The translations under genes and the position numbers were made by a program. A model generated the notes under the pieces. It worked only from the letters and a program-made list of their open reading frames with translations, had not been told where the DNA came from and did not search any database. A DNA stretch of 64,000 bases from Emiliania huxleyi CCMP1516 (Eukaryota; Haptophyta; Isochrysidales; Noelaerhabdaceae): positions 2,954,815-3,018,814 of the forward strand of contig NW_005202428.1 in NCBI RefSeq assembly GCF_000372725.1, given 5' to 3'. Position 1 is the stretch's first letter, and every line of letters starts with the position of its first letter. Below are positions 11,141 through 22,090 of the stretch, piece by piece.

Positions 11141-12730
11141 ATGCCGATCAACTACTCCAAGTGGGACAATCTCGAGCTCTCTGATGACGAGGAGCACTTC
11201 CACCCAAACATCGACAATAACCTGATGATCCGCCTGCAGCGCGAGAAGCGCCAGCAGCGCGAGGCGGAGGAGGAGAAGAAGAAGCAGGAGCTGCTCGCCA
11301 AAGGCACGCCTGATGCGCTGGAGGAGATGGAGAAGCTCGAGCGGATGAAGAAGCTGCACGTGGGCAACATCTGCCACGACAAGTACAGCTCCAAGCACGA
11401 GGCGAGCAAGCCGTCTTCGTCGGCCGAGGCGCCGCAGGCCGCGAAGGACACCAAGCTGCGGGTGGCGGCGACCGAGCCGGAGAGCTTTACGGACGGGTAC
11501 GAGGAGTTCCTCAGGTCGCACACCGCGACGCTCGAGGAGTACGCCGCCATCGACGACGAGGACGAGAAGTCGGAGGCGTACATCCTCTCGCACACGGAGC
11601 TCCTCTCGGAGCACGCCACCGGCTACTACCTCCTCCAGTGCATCAGCCTGCAGGCGCGCCGCCGGCCCGCACGCGCGCCCTCCGAGGCCGGCGCCGGCTC
11701 CGCGGCTCGCCCGCCCACGCCCGCCGCCGCCGCCGCGCCCCCGCAGGCCGAGGGCAAGACGCGCAGCATGAAGAAGATGGCGCGCCAGTACCTGCTGCTC
11801 ACCTATGTGTGCGACCTCGCGAAGACGATGCCGGGGCGCGACGCGCGCGACGCGATCCGGCCGCTCTTCCGCAAGATGGAGGCGCGCGCGGCCAAGCGCC
11901 GCCCAACCACGCCCCGCCTCCCCTCGCGCCGCGCGGCAGGCGTCGGCAGGGGAGGTCCTCCGCCGTCGTCGCCGCCGCCTCCCTCGCCACCACCGCCCTC
12001 GCCGCCGCCACCCTCGCCGCCACCCCCCTCGCCGCCGCCACCCTCACCGCCACCGCCCAGCCCGCCTCCGCCAAGCCCGCCGCCACCCTCGCCCCTGTGA
12101 CGTGTCGACGGCAGGCGTCGGCAGAGTCGCGGGAGGCGTTTGCGGACCACCTCGAGAAGTACACTGCGCACGTCAAGACCCGCGCCGAGGTGAAGAAGAA
12201 GGAGGACGCGGAGCGGGCGGCGCGCGGCGGCGACGAGGAGTACGAGTACGTGCCGCTCGAGAAGGGCGAGCAGCTGGGCCCGGGCGGGCTCGACCCGGCG
12301 GAGGTGTTCGAGTCGCTGCCGCGCGAGATGCAAGAGGCGTTTGGCGACCGCGACATCGACGCGCTCAAGCGGATCCTGCAGGCGCCCGCCGACCCCCCCC
12401 CCCCCCCTCTCCCTCCCTCGCTCCCTCGCTCCTTCGGAGCAGGGCCTGGCCTGCGCCTGCGGGCCTGGCCTGCGCCTGCGGGCCAGCCCTGGTGACCATG
12501 CGATGCACCCCGACGAGGTTCGGGTTGGGGTGGCGGGGTTGACCGTACCGTACCTCCCTCAGGCGATGGACCCCGACGAGGCGTCGCGCCACATGAAGCG
12601 CTGCGTCGACTCGGGTCTGTGGAACCCGACGGGCGGCGAGGGCTCGCCGGACGACGACGAGGCGGAGGCCGAGGGGCGCGCAAAGCCCTCTGAGGTGGAC
12701 TCGTCGCCCAGCGCCGAAGTGGATGACTGA
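11141..12730 (+). CDS. CDC37: Hsp90 co-chaperone Cdc37
   Basis: Kinase-targeting co-chaperone of Hsp90. The N-terminus MPINYSKWDNLELSDDEEHF has the Cdc37 signature of a Tyr-Ser-x-Trp-Asp start followed by an acidic patch with the conserved Ser (CK2 site region), then a HPNID motif and a long charged coiled coil. Three exons (11141-11881, 12115-12381, 12563-12730; 741, 267 and 168 nt) join in phase 0 and give 391 residues. The C-terminal exon supplies AMDPDEASRHMKRCVDSGLW, matching the Cdc37 C-terminal MDP...CIDSGLW motif. Both introns use GC donors (GAG|GCGCGC and CAG|GCGCCC). Intron 1 contains a CCGCCACCCTCG-type repeat and a second copy of the exon 2 start sequence. Upstream, AACAAAATTCTTTTTGT (about 11014-11030) may belong to the promoter. 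Confidence 0.92.
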
Positions 12731-13152
12731 GCAGCCGCCTATGCCGGCGAAGGATGAGTACGCATGCACGCGCGGCGACTCGATGACGTGACGCGATTCG
12801 CTCCCTCTCGGCGAGCGCGAGTGACGTCACCGCTGCTACATCACACAGTGGGTAAAGAGCGCGCGGATTCGCGGAGACTCCGCTGGCCTCCAGAGACTCG
12901 GCTCGAGTGCCCCTCTTGTGATACGATAGCGTAGGCGCACGTGGGGGAGTGCGGAGTTTACGTGTGGCGTGCCGGATGCGCGGATAATGTATGTAGAATG
13001 GAGAGGGCAACGAATTTCGACGTTTTTTTGCGTCACCGTCCCCAAGAGACCAAGTGAGAAGTGTGGGGTCAGGCGTCAGGGAAACGAAGTGTATACACAG
13101 CGAGAGAGCGGAGAGAGGGCGGGAAACGACACTCGACAGTCGCGTGCTCCCG
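12731..13152. other. Intergenic region downstream of CDC37
   Basis: I see no gene. The stretch leads into the transposon copy at 13161 and holds purine-rich sequence (GAGAGAGCGGAGAGAGGGCG near 13105). Confidence 0.5.
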
Positions 13153-13160
13153 ACACCACA

Positions 13161-13755
13161 AATGGTTGGGTACTAAAATAACGTATAGTAGGGGTAGAGG
13201 GCTGCCCAAAACTTAGACCTGCTCGCAGGCAAGCGCTGAACTTAGCCCCCGGAAGGAGACGGGCTCAAACGCTTGTACGGCTCTAGACTGCTGGTGATCG
13301 GAGCTCACGAAGTTAGACGACCGGGACACGAGGCGGCCATGAGGTGGCCAGTTCCGGGTCTCTGCCGACGTGACCAGGTGTCCGGCCCCCCCGGCCTGCG
13401 GCGGTCTGCTAAAAGTGTAAACCTGGATAAAGTTTGCACGATCTCATGGGTCAAAAACCTACAAGCGCCATCGCCACTTGCCGCGCACGCCCTCCTCTCA
13501 GCCCCCGTGGCCGTGCGCAAAGTTGCGACGCACGCCACTTGTATCGATGACACAACGGCTGCCATCGCCGCCGGCGCGCCGCCGCAGGCGAAGTCAAGAA
13601 GAAAATTTTGAGCCAACGCTAATGATCACGGCCGACTTAGCCCGCATAAGAAGCTCCCGCCAATCTCAGACCGCGTAAGCACCCCAGCGTGACGCGTCAC
13701 ACACTTAGACCCGTTAAGCCTCGAGGCTCAGAACGTAGCCTACTACCCAACCAGT
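13161..13755. mobile_element. hAT-like TIR element, copy B, with 8-bp target duplication
   Basis: This 595-bp copy has the same ends as copy A (AATGGTTGGGTA and TACCCAACCAGT) and is flanked by the direct repeat ACACCACA at 13153-13160 and 13756-13763. It matches the outer parts of copy A along its length and lacks the 1.06-kb nested insertion, so it shows the uninterrupted arrangement. It encodes no transposase. Confidence 0.85.
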
Positions 13756-13763
13756 ACACCACA

Positions 13764-15092
13764 CACCAGCGGATACACGCAGCGCGCGGGAAAGCGTGGT
13801 AGAGTCTGGTAGCGGTCGGGAAGCCCGCACACGTAACACACGCGGAACACTAGGAGCTCAAACCCGACTCGAGAGTGCGCAGTTCTCACCACTCACCACA
13901 CATACGGCTTATGTGAGCAAGAACGCCTGAAGGACGAACGAGATCGTGGAGACACCACGGACGTGTCCTAAACTTCCCGCTAATCGAAACGCGTCCTGAA
14001 CGCGTCCCTCCAGAACGCGTCCGCTGTGAAGAGAGAGAGAGAGAGAGAGAAGAAAATGAAAAACCTGAAAATTGAGCATTTCCTACTCTATGAGCTGAGC
14101 AACGGCAGGACCTCGTGGCGTGCCTCGGGGGGGGCTGTGAAACGCCCTGAAAAACACGGGCGCGGCGTGAGTGTGGGTGTGGTCCGCTCGAGCGGTGGTC
14201 CGGGAGGATTGAAGACCCCTATCAATTTTGCATTAGTTTTGGAGTGGTGGAGGAGTGCGCCCTGTATCTAGATACCACACTTTACGAACGGGCGGGAGTG
14301 CCCAACCAACCAACTAACGGAATCTACCGGAGCGGTACCCGGCCCGCGCCCCGCGGGACCAGGCCGAACATTGTAGATGTGGACGACACGTATTGGGCTC
14401 ACACGACATGCCAACCCGTAGACCTCACGCACATATAACATAGAGCGGCGCCAACATACCCTTTCGGCGGCGCCACGCCCTAGCGCCACCCTAGAGACGC
14501 TAGCCTAGACGTGCGCCACCCTAGACGCCACCCGCGGAGTATCTCGGAGTGCCCCAGATAAGCTTCTCTCAGGGGACCCCGGGCCGTCCGCGCACAGTCC
14601 ACAAAACCCTCATGATGACATGTGTGTTGCACCACTTCCGGCGCTCCTGCTGATCTCCCGCGCGCCCTATTTTGGCGCTCTGATCTCGAGTGCTACCCTT
14701 AGCTTTGCAGCTCCCGGTGATCTTGACAGCATATCCCTCTCAGGCCTATGATCCTCAGCGCCTCTACTTCAAACCGGCTCTGATCCTATGGCTATGCGTG
14801 CCCCCTCCAGGTCTACTGATCCCACAGACCCTGCTGTGGGTGCTTGATCCTGAGGCGCGCCCCCGCCGTGCTGGTCCTGAGAGGGTATCTGTGATCCAGG
14901 CAGGCAGGGGTGTCTGTCTACGTGCGAGTGCTCTCCTCATTACGAGAGAGTGTGATTACGTTTACAGATACTCGCAAGCCGCAAGCGAATTATAATTCTT
15001 CCTTGCGGCTTGCGAGTATCTGTAAACGTAAACTCGCCGCGAAAGGCCGCGGGGACGTCGTCCGGTGTCGCGGTGTGGCCTCGGGGTTAATC
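13764..15092. other. Intergenic region with a long hairpin
   Basis: No supported gene. It contains a GA microsatellite at about 14028-14050 and many TGATCC-type segments between 14690 and 14900. A perfect 30-bp inverted repeat (14956-14985 and 15002-15031) lies just before the next gene. Confidence 0.55.
14956..15031. repeat. Perfect 30-bp inverted repeat (hairpin)
   Basis: The left arm starts TTACGTTTACAGATACTCGC and the right arm is its exact reverse complement, separated by 16 A/T-rich bases. It lies 62 bp upstream of the ATG of the histidine-phosphatase-like gene. It could fold as a stem-loop in the 5' leader or be a small palindromic insertion. Confidence 0.9.
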
Positions 15093-16211
15093 ATGTGGAG
15101 CTCGAGCATCCTCCTCCTCGCACTCGGCGCCAGCGCGAGCAAAACGGAATGGGCAATCGTCAACCTCATCCGCCACGGCGAAAGGACGGACAACAAAACC
15201 AACATTGGGCTGTCTCCCCACGGGAAGCTGCGAGCTAAATACATCGGAAAATGCGTGGCGCAAAACGAGCCGAGCTTTGCCTTCCCGTTGGGCCCGCCCA
15301 CGCACATGCTGGCGAGCCGGCGGCTAGGACCCGATGGCAAGTCCAAGTCCGACCGACCCCACGACACCATCAAGCCGCTCGCCGACAAGCTCGGCCTTAT
15401 TATGAGTAACGATATTGACATGGCCGACACGGAGCGCTTCATCAAGTACGTGCTAGCACTGCCGGCAGGTGCGACGGCCTTCATATCCTGGCAGCACTGG
15501 TGGATCACCTGGCTGCTAAAGACCTTCGCGCCCAATGCGCCTCCGTTCCCGTCCAAGTGTCCTTACAGTCAATGGGCGGATCTGCCCGAGTACACACACG
15601 GCGCGTGCTACGACTTGGTGTTCCAGCTCGTTCTTAAGCGGTACTCCCCCGAGGACGACTGGCACGCGACAGCCTTCTCGCTGATGCACATGGGCTTTGA
15701 CGGAACCGAAGACTCGGAGTGCTCCTCGGCTCTGGGCCCGAACACAAACCCGACCGGCTGGCACCAATCGCCTGCAAAGCCCGGTACGGTCAACCTCCCT
15801 GAAGAGCACGGTTCGGTCTCAACGTGCGATACCTGGTGCGACCCGGCCATCCAGCAGCCGGGGAAGCCGCCGTCTCACTGCATTGCAAGCTCCTGCAGCA
15901 AGTGCTCGTGGTGTTCAGGGATGCCTGCCGCCCTCGCGGCCGCTCCAGGGCTTCGCCTTTCGATGATGGAGTCGTTTGAGCTTGAGGATGAGGACCGAGC
16001 GGCTGTCCCGACCAGCGGTAGCAGTGCCGGTCCCGGTCACTGGTCGGCGATCCATTACTTCCATTACTTCCTCGAGGCGGTGGGCTGTGCGGCCCTAGTG
16101 GCTGCAGGTGCAGCGCTCGTGCTTCCGGCTCGCGTCAAGGCGCTCGTGGCGACACGGCTCGACCAGGCCGACAAGGAGGAAGAGAGGCCGTACATTGCCG
16201 CACCGGCCTGA
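15093..16211 (+). CDS. Secreted or membrane histidine-phosphatase-like protein
   Basis: A single exon encodes 372 residues. A short hydrophobic leader (MWSSSILLLALGASAS) is followed by VNLIRHGERTDN, the RHG catalytic motif of the histidine phosphatase superfamily, and by SPHGKLRAKYIG. A second catalytic His may be in FISWQHWWITWLL, where the family usually has a GH pair, so activity is uncertain. The middle and C-terminal parts contain many Cys, including CIASSCSKCSWCSGM. A hydrophobic segment (about residues 325-348) suggests one membrane anchor followed by a basic tail. The protein would act on the cell surface or in the secretory pathway. The ATG at 15093 is chosen because the signal peptide follows directly. 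Confidence 0.7.
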   Translation: MWSSSILLLALGASASKTEWAIVNLIRHGERTDNKTNIGLSPHGKLRAKYIGKCVAQNEPSFAFPLGPPTHMLASRRLGPDGKSKSDRPHDTIKPLADKLGLIMSNDIDMADTERFIKYVLALPAGATAFISWQHWWITWLLKTFAPNAPPFPSKCPYSQWADLPEYTHGACYDLVFQLVLKRYSPEDDWHATAFSLMHMGFDGTEDSECSSALGPNTNPTGWHQSPAKPGTVNLPEEHGSVSTCDTWCDPAIQQPGKPPSHCIASSCSKCSWCSGMPAALAAAPGLRLSMMESFELEDEDRAAVPTSGSSAGPGHWSAIHYFHYFLEAVGCAALVAAGAALVLPARVKALVATRLDQADKEEERPYIAAPA

Positions 16212-16823
16212 GCAGGCGCAGCCGAGAGGGCGATTGAACGCAAGGTGGACGGCCCGAGTGGCTTGATCTTGATCGGGGGCAGCAGGTGGCTGCGAGCGGG
16301 GGAGCCCCTGTTCATGTACGTACGTGTCACTGCGAGATCTGTGTGTCAGTGGCGTGGCCGTGGGAAGCGCGGCTGCGAGCGGGGGGGCCCTGCAGCGCCT
16401 CCCCAGAGGGCAGAGAGGTGAAGTAGGGGTCCTCCACCGTGCGTGAGATTGATTTGTGCGGTGAGCCGGTGACCCAGTACGCAGACCGTGGGATATCCGT
16501 GTGTGTGTGCCCGCCCGAATAAAGGAGAGTGAGAACACAGCACTTATGTGGGTGTAATATAAAGAAAGGTGCACCGGGAGAGAGTCTCGGAGAGAGAGAT
16601 ACAGTGCTTGCCATACCTCGGTCTTTGCGCTCTTTTTTCCTCCTCTCCAGAAATCATAAATGCACACAGGGTTTGCCTCTCGCGCAGAACCCCCAGAGAT
16701 GAAGGCACAGAGGCATGGGCTGGTGCGCATCACACACCACGGCCAAAGACTTCTCTAGTGGCAGCGAGATACATCCTCATCACGGAATCGCCGCGCCCCC
16801 AAAACGGGCCGCCACCGCTGCCC
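16212..16823. other. Convergent intergenic region
   Basis: This lies between the 3' ends of the histidine-phosphatase-like gene and the RING gene. A near-duplicate GTGGCTGCGAGCGGGGG / GCGGCTGCGAGCGGGGG pair occurs near 16287 and 16369. A GAGAGAGA run sits near 16580-16600. No gene is apparent. Confidence 0.5.
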
Positions 16824-19800
16824 TCACTGGGTGTGGCCCGAGCGCACACGTTGCTCGACTACGCGGCACTGCGTCTTGTCGGCAAAGCAAATCGGGCAGT
16901 GGCCCTTGGACTCGATGCACTGCTGCAAGCACGTCTTATGGAAGTGGTAGCCTGCACGCGTCAGGGGCAGGCAGCGGATCAGGGCGGCGGGGCGTCGGGG
17001 GAAGTGGTGGAGGGGCGGGCGCGGGCGCACCGCAACACGATGTCCGAATCGCGCTGAAGGCAGACGAGTACTCCTCCAAACAGACGGCGCACTCCGAGTT
17101 CGCCAGCGCAGCCATTCGCTGCGCCTGCTGCTCGATGAGGCGCGGCTCGAGGACAGCCCACTGGTCGAGCAGCAGCCGGAGCGATCGCTGCAGCTTAGGC
17201 TTGGAGCCAAGCAGCATCAGCTGATCGCCGTCGACCGGCAGCGAACGTGCGGCCCGCTCCTCGATCTCCTGCACGCGGCGCAGCTTCTTCTGGATGGCGC
17301 GGATCTTCTTCTCGATGCCGAGCGGGTCCGCCTCTGCAACCTCGGCGAGGAGGGCCTCGTCGTCCTCCAGCGGCGCGAGCGACATCGACTCGAGCGACAG
17401 GACCCGGCCCGGCAGCCGCGCGGGGGCTGCACCCCGCCCGAGCGCCGCGCCGCCGGCCCCGGGCGCGCCCGCGCTGCTAACCCCGCCAGGGGCGCCCCGC
17501 GCGCCAGAGCCAATGGCCCCGAAGCGGCCCGACGCCGACTGCGCGCGCTCGACGGGCTGGTTGCCTCCCTGCGGCCGGAACTCGGCGCCGCCCAGACCGC
17601 CCAAAAGCCCGCCCAAGCCGCCACCGGTGTCAAAGCCACCAAACCCGCCAAGCGGTCCGGCCGGCGGGGCGGCCCCGCGCCCGGGTGGCGGCGGCAGCGG
17701 CGGCGGAAGGCCCTCGGGAGAGTCGTCCTCGTATTGCTGCGGCCGCGAGCGCGGCCGTGGCGGCGGCAGCGGGGGGGGAAGGCCCTCCTCGGCGAGTGCA
17801 GCCGTGATCGAGGCGGCCGCAAACTCGTCGTCAGCGGCGGCTGCGTCCACCGCCTCGAGGTGCAGAGAAGCGTCCTCCGGCGCACCCGCGCCGCCGTCCG
17901 CGTCGTCGTCGCAGGGAGGCGGCGGCGGCGGCGGCGGCAAGTGCTCGACCGGCGCGGCGGCGTCCTTTGGCCGGGTCCTCAGCTTGACAGACTCCTGGCC
18001 GGCGGGGCCGTCGGTGTCAAGGATGAACGCGTCCGAGTGGAGCGTGAGCCATGACTTGGCTCCGCCCGCGTTGCGGATCTCCTCCTTGAAGCTGGCGGAG
18101 CGCTCGTAGAGCGCCGAGATGAGGGAGGAGAGGCGCATGGCCTTTGGAGAGGCGCCGTTGCCGCCGCCGAGCACGCTGACCGCCACGTCGAGCAGCGAGC
18201 ACCCGCCACCACCAGAGTGGACCGCCCCGGCCTCTCCGTTCCTCGCCACAGCGCCCGCGCCTTTGCCGTTTTTGCCGCCCTTTTTGGGAGGGGGCAGCTC
18301 GGGCTCGGGCGACGGCGGGCGCTCCACAGACGCCGCGCCCTCTGCGGCGCCCTTCTTCTTCTTCTTCTTCTTCTTCCCCCCCTCGCCCGCGTCATCGCCG
18401 CCCGCGTCGTCCCTCGCGCCCTCGGCCGCGGCGCCCGTCCCATTGGCATTCGCGGCAGCGCTGCCGGCGGCCGACGCCTTCTGCTCGGCCTTCTCCGCCT
18501 TCTTGGCCTTCTTCGATTTGGACTTTCCGCCGCCCTTGGCAGACGCCGCAGCCAACTCCTCCTCCGCAAGCAGCTCGTCGAGCAAGCCCATCCGCAGCTT
18601 CTCCACCTCTGCCAGGAGCAGCGCGCGGACCGACTCGTCGACAGCGAAGTCGAGCGGCTCGCGCCCGTCGGGGCAGCGCATCCGCACCTGCGCGCCGTGC
18701 TCGAGCAGCGTGTGCACCGAGGCGCAGCCGCCGGACTGCGCCGCCACGCAGAGCACCGTCTTGCCGTCCTCGTCGACGGCGTTGACGTTCGTGCCCATGC
18801 CGAGGAGCAGCTCCATCGCCTCGGCGTGCCCGTCGCGCGCCGCATTGCGCAGCGCCGCCTCGCCGTGCTCCGACTTTGCGTCGGCACCCGCCGCGAGGAG
18901 CGTGCGCAGCACCCGCGTCCTCTGCTCTGCCGACCCAGCGGCGTGGGCGAGGCCGGCGCGCGCGAGCGCCGAGCGCTGCGCCGAGTCCATCCGCACCATC
19001 GCCGTGCCGCCCTTGCCGGTGGCGAGGAGCCGCTCCACGCGCTCGGCGTCGCCGCGTGCCGAGAAAGCTCGCACGAGCGGCTGGGCCTGCGACGCGGCGC
19101 AGCGGCCCTTCCAGCGCAGGAGCAGCAGCTCCATCGCCTCGTCGTTGTTGAAATCGCACGCCTCGGCGAGCGCGAGCCCCACCGCCTCCAGGTCGAGCGC
19201 GCCCTCCGTGTCGTGCAGCGACAGGTCGAGCAGCATCGCCACGACGGCGGCCGACGAGTGGCCGGCGGCGACCTGCGGGCGGGGAGCGGCGCCGCTGAGC
19301 GGGAGGAGCAGGAGGGCGGGAGGAGGGGGGGGAGGGGGGGGGGGGCATTCGCCTTGAGCAGCGAGGCCGCCTCGGATCCGAGCGGGCCGACGTACCGCAC
19401 CATCTCTGCGGCCACCCGCTCGGTGAGAGGCTGCTTGCCCTTCTTTTGCAGCGCCGTCTCGAGCAGCAGCGACACGTGCTGCGCGGAGATTGCGCCCGAT
19501 CCGAGGAGGAGCGAGAGCAGCTCGTGCCGCCCGTGCAGCGCCATCGCGTGCAGCGCCTTGTACGACGCCATCGACACGGCCTGGAGCGCCCCCGAGGAGG
19601 CCAGCCTGCGGGGGAAGACGAGGCGGCCGTCAGCGAGGAGGCGGGCGGAGAGGGCGGCGCCGCCAGCGAGGGCTTTATGCCGCGAGAGGTGCAGGGCGGG
19701 CATGAGGCAGAGCAGCAAATCGGGCGACGGCGCGCGCGCGGCCATCTCAAGGAGCGTCTGCTTCTTGGTGGGGTGCTGCCACAGCAGCGGGTGCCTACGG

Positions 19801-21253
19801 CGGACCTCGCCCTCCGCCTCAGACGACTCGAGGGAGCCGCGGCGGCGGGCGCGAGGCGCGGCGCGCGTCTTTGCGTCGTAAGACAAGCGCAGCGTCAGCA
19901 GCGCGGCAACCGCGACGCCCTCGGGAGTGAGGGCGTCGACGACGGCGTCGTACAGCCAGCGGTGGCCCTCGTCGGCGAGGAGGACCTTCGGAGCGGAGGC
20001 GGGGCGCTCAAGAGGGGCGGGAGTGCGGGCGCAGCGGGCGCAGGAGGGAGCCGCGCCAGTGCGCCCGTCGCCTCGGAGAAGGAAGCGACGGGGGCGCAGC
20101 AGTCCACGCGCGCGCGCAGCAGGTACTGGACGACCCTGCGAGCGGAGGCGCCGGCCGCGTCTCGCGCGACGGGGGCAGGAGAGGGGCAGGGGGGGGAGGG
20201 GGGGGAGGGGGGGGGGGGGGCGGGCAAGGGGCGGCCCGGCCCGGCCCGGAAAGGCGGAGGGCGGGGAGAGGGTCGAGGCGGGGAGCAGCCCGATGCATGG
20301 CGCGGTGAGGAAAGGCGCGCCCATGCGTCAGCCCAATCACGGCCACGTCGTTCGAGTGCAGGAGCGTGCCGCAGAGCCGGAGCGCCGAGTTGGGGCGCAG
20401 GGTGCACGCCATGCAGTGGCAGGGCGAGGCCGAGGTGCCGCCGCCGCAGCAGCGCGCGGCGGCGCGGTGGTCTCCGATCTCGGTGTCGATGGCGTGCATG
20501 ATTGGCTCGCGCGAGGCGAGCGAGTGTGAGGGCTCGTCGTCCGCGGGCGGGTCCTTCCCGCCGCCTGCGGGGCGCGCGAGGCCGAGGGGCGGGCGGTGAG
20601 GCGAGCGGGGGGAGCGGGAGGGCAGGGCGAGGGAGTGGGGCGAGGAGAAAAAGAGCGGGGAGGGGCGGGGGGAGGGCGCGGAGGGCGTGTTCCAGCGCCC
20701 GGCTGTGCGCTGCACGCAACGGCGCAGGCCCGGCGGCCGACGCACTCGCCGGTGCGGGAGAGGAGGGCAGTGTGTGCCGCGGCGGCGGTGTGGGGCGACG
20801 GTGCGGGGCGCCCGCGCCTCCACCCCCGGAGCCGGCGGTGGCGGAGGCCACCGGCGCGAGCGTCTCCACGAGGTTCTCGAGCAGCTGGTGCAGCCGCGAG
20901 AATCCCTGCGATGGCAGCCGCCCCGCCACCTCGATCGTGGAGAGGTGCGAGACGCCGACGTCGACGAGGCGCGCGCAGCAGTCCGGCTCTATCGTGCGGC
21001 CGGCGACGAGGAAGCGGAGGCCGGTCGGGGGCACGGCGCGGCCTCGCAGGAGCGGCGCCACCCACCCCTCCCAAAAGGAGCGCACCGTCGTCGAGCCCGG
21101 GCAGTACACGCTCCGCGGCGGCTTGAGCGGGTCGGAGAGCCGCACGAAGAGCAGCAGCGTCTCCGACCCGCCGGCCGCCGAGGGGGCCGCGGCAGTTGAC
21201 GTGGACGGGCCCGCGTCGCCCTTGCTGCCAAAGAAGGGCAGGCTGGCAGCCAT
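16824..21253 (-). CDS. Large UBL-ankyrin-RING protein, candidate E3 ubiquitin ligase
   Basis: Multi-exon gene starting at ATG 21253. The first exon encodes a ubiquitin-like fold candidate (LRFLVAGRTIEPDC, then HLSTIEVAGRLPSQG, comparable to the LIFAGKQLEDG and LHLVLRLRGG parts of ubiquitin). Middle exons encode ankyrin-type helices, clearest at 19220-18560: RTLLAAGADAKSEHGEAALR, NAARDGHAEAMELLL, VNAVDEDGKTVLCVAAQSGG. A Lys-rich and then Pro/Gly-rich linker follows (18560-17400). At the C-terminus ANSECAVCLEEYSSAF ends one exon, and the next supplies GYHFHKTCLQQC and HCPICFADKTQ. Joining TGCG|GTGCGC to CAG|GCTACC restores C-x2-C...C-x2-H-x-H-x2-C...C-x2-C, a RING-H2-like finger. Several internal introns are only roughly placed. 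Confidence 0.8.
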
Positions 21254-21344
21254 CCTGGCAGCGGAGCGCCCTCAGGCTTACTCGAGGCCGGCTCACCACG
21301 CTTCGTTGGAACCACTGGTATTTCTTTTTTGTACTACCTTACAA

Positions 21345-21545
21345 CTCCCTCCCTCGCTAGTGTGTTCATTGGGGGGGGGGGGGGGGTCATAACAAACAAA
21401 CACGGTATACAACAGGATCGAGGTGCACGCTGCTGAAGCAAGCAGTGTCGTCCGCTCGTCCCCGCTCTCCATCATCTCACAGGGAGACGTCGGCGGTGGT
21501 GGGCTGGTGGCTGGTGGCGGTGTGACCGATCGAGCTACAAGAGGA
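21345..21545. repeat. Dispersed repeat family R2, copy 1
   Basis: The segment starting CTCCCTCGCTAGTGTGTTCA and running through a G homopolymer and AACAGGATCGAGGTGCACGC to GGTGTGACCGAT recurs at about 52590-52712 with small insertions and deletions. It is non-coding and starts 92 bp upstream of the RING gene ATG. Confidence 0.7.
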
Positions 21546-22082
21546 ACTTGTTCGGCATGCATGATCAGGGTGAGCCGAGCAGTTCGCTCACTGGCCGCTC
21601 GGTCTACTTGCGCTGTGGCAGCCTAGGTGGCAGCTCCCGCAGCATCCAGGGCCGGGCGCGGGGGCAGAAGGCGTCGAGCTGGACGGGCAGCTCGGCGGCG
21701 GCCAGCTGGCCTGCGGGTGCGAGTCGATGAACTCGGCGACGCGCCGGCGCCGCCGACAGCAGCTCTACACAGCGCTCTGACAGCGCTCTACACTCTACAT
21801 GCTCTACACCCCCCCTCAGCATAAGAGGGCGGCGGCAGCCAGCACCGCAGCACCGTCGGGGACCACTGAGCGCGCAGCTGGAGTCACGGTCGACCCTCAT
21901 CAACCCACCAAACAAGAAGAATCTCGGCGTTGCTAGGTCGGCGCAAACCAAAGGCTGCGCGCAATGTCCATCCAGTGAATGATTTGCACACACCGTATTT
22001 TAAAGCCGTCCGTTTCAGGTGACAAGTTCCTCAACAATCACAACAAACGTGCAAAGATACGCTCAGTGCTCGAGTTCGGGAT
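21546..22082. other. Intergenic region with a transposon end fragment
   Basis: No gene is supported. Near 21757-21826 the sequence CGCTCTACACTCTACATGCT...CCCCTCAG matches the right end of the TGTAGAG element at 22091-23499 and is probably a truncated relative. Confidence 0.5.
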
Positions 22083-22090
22083 GAAGGCCT

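Noticed and set aside
12061-12100. SPPPP repeat as coding extension of CDC37 exon 1
   Set aside because: The frame ends at a stop at 12098-12100, and the conserved downstream sequence joins perfectly by splicing this stretch out.
18119-20500. Large plus-strand frames opposite the UBL-ankyrin-RING gene
   Set aside because: They mirror codon structure of the minus-strand gene, which has recognisable ankyrin and RING motifs.
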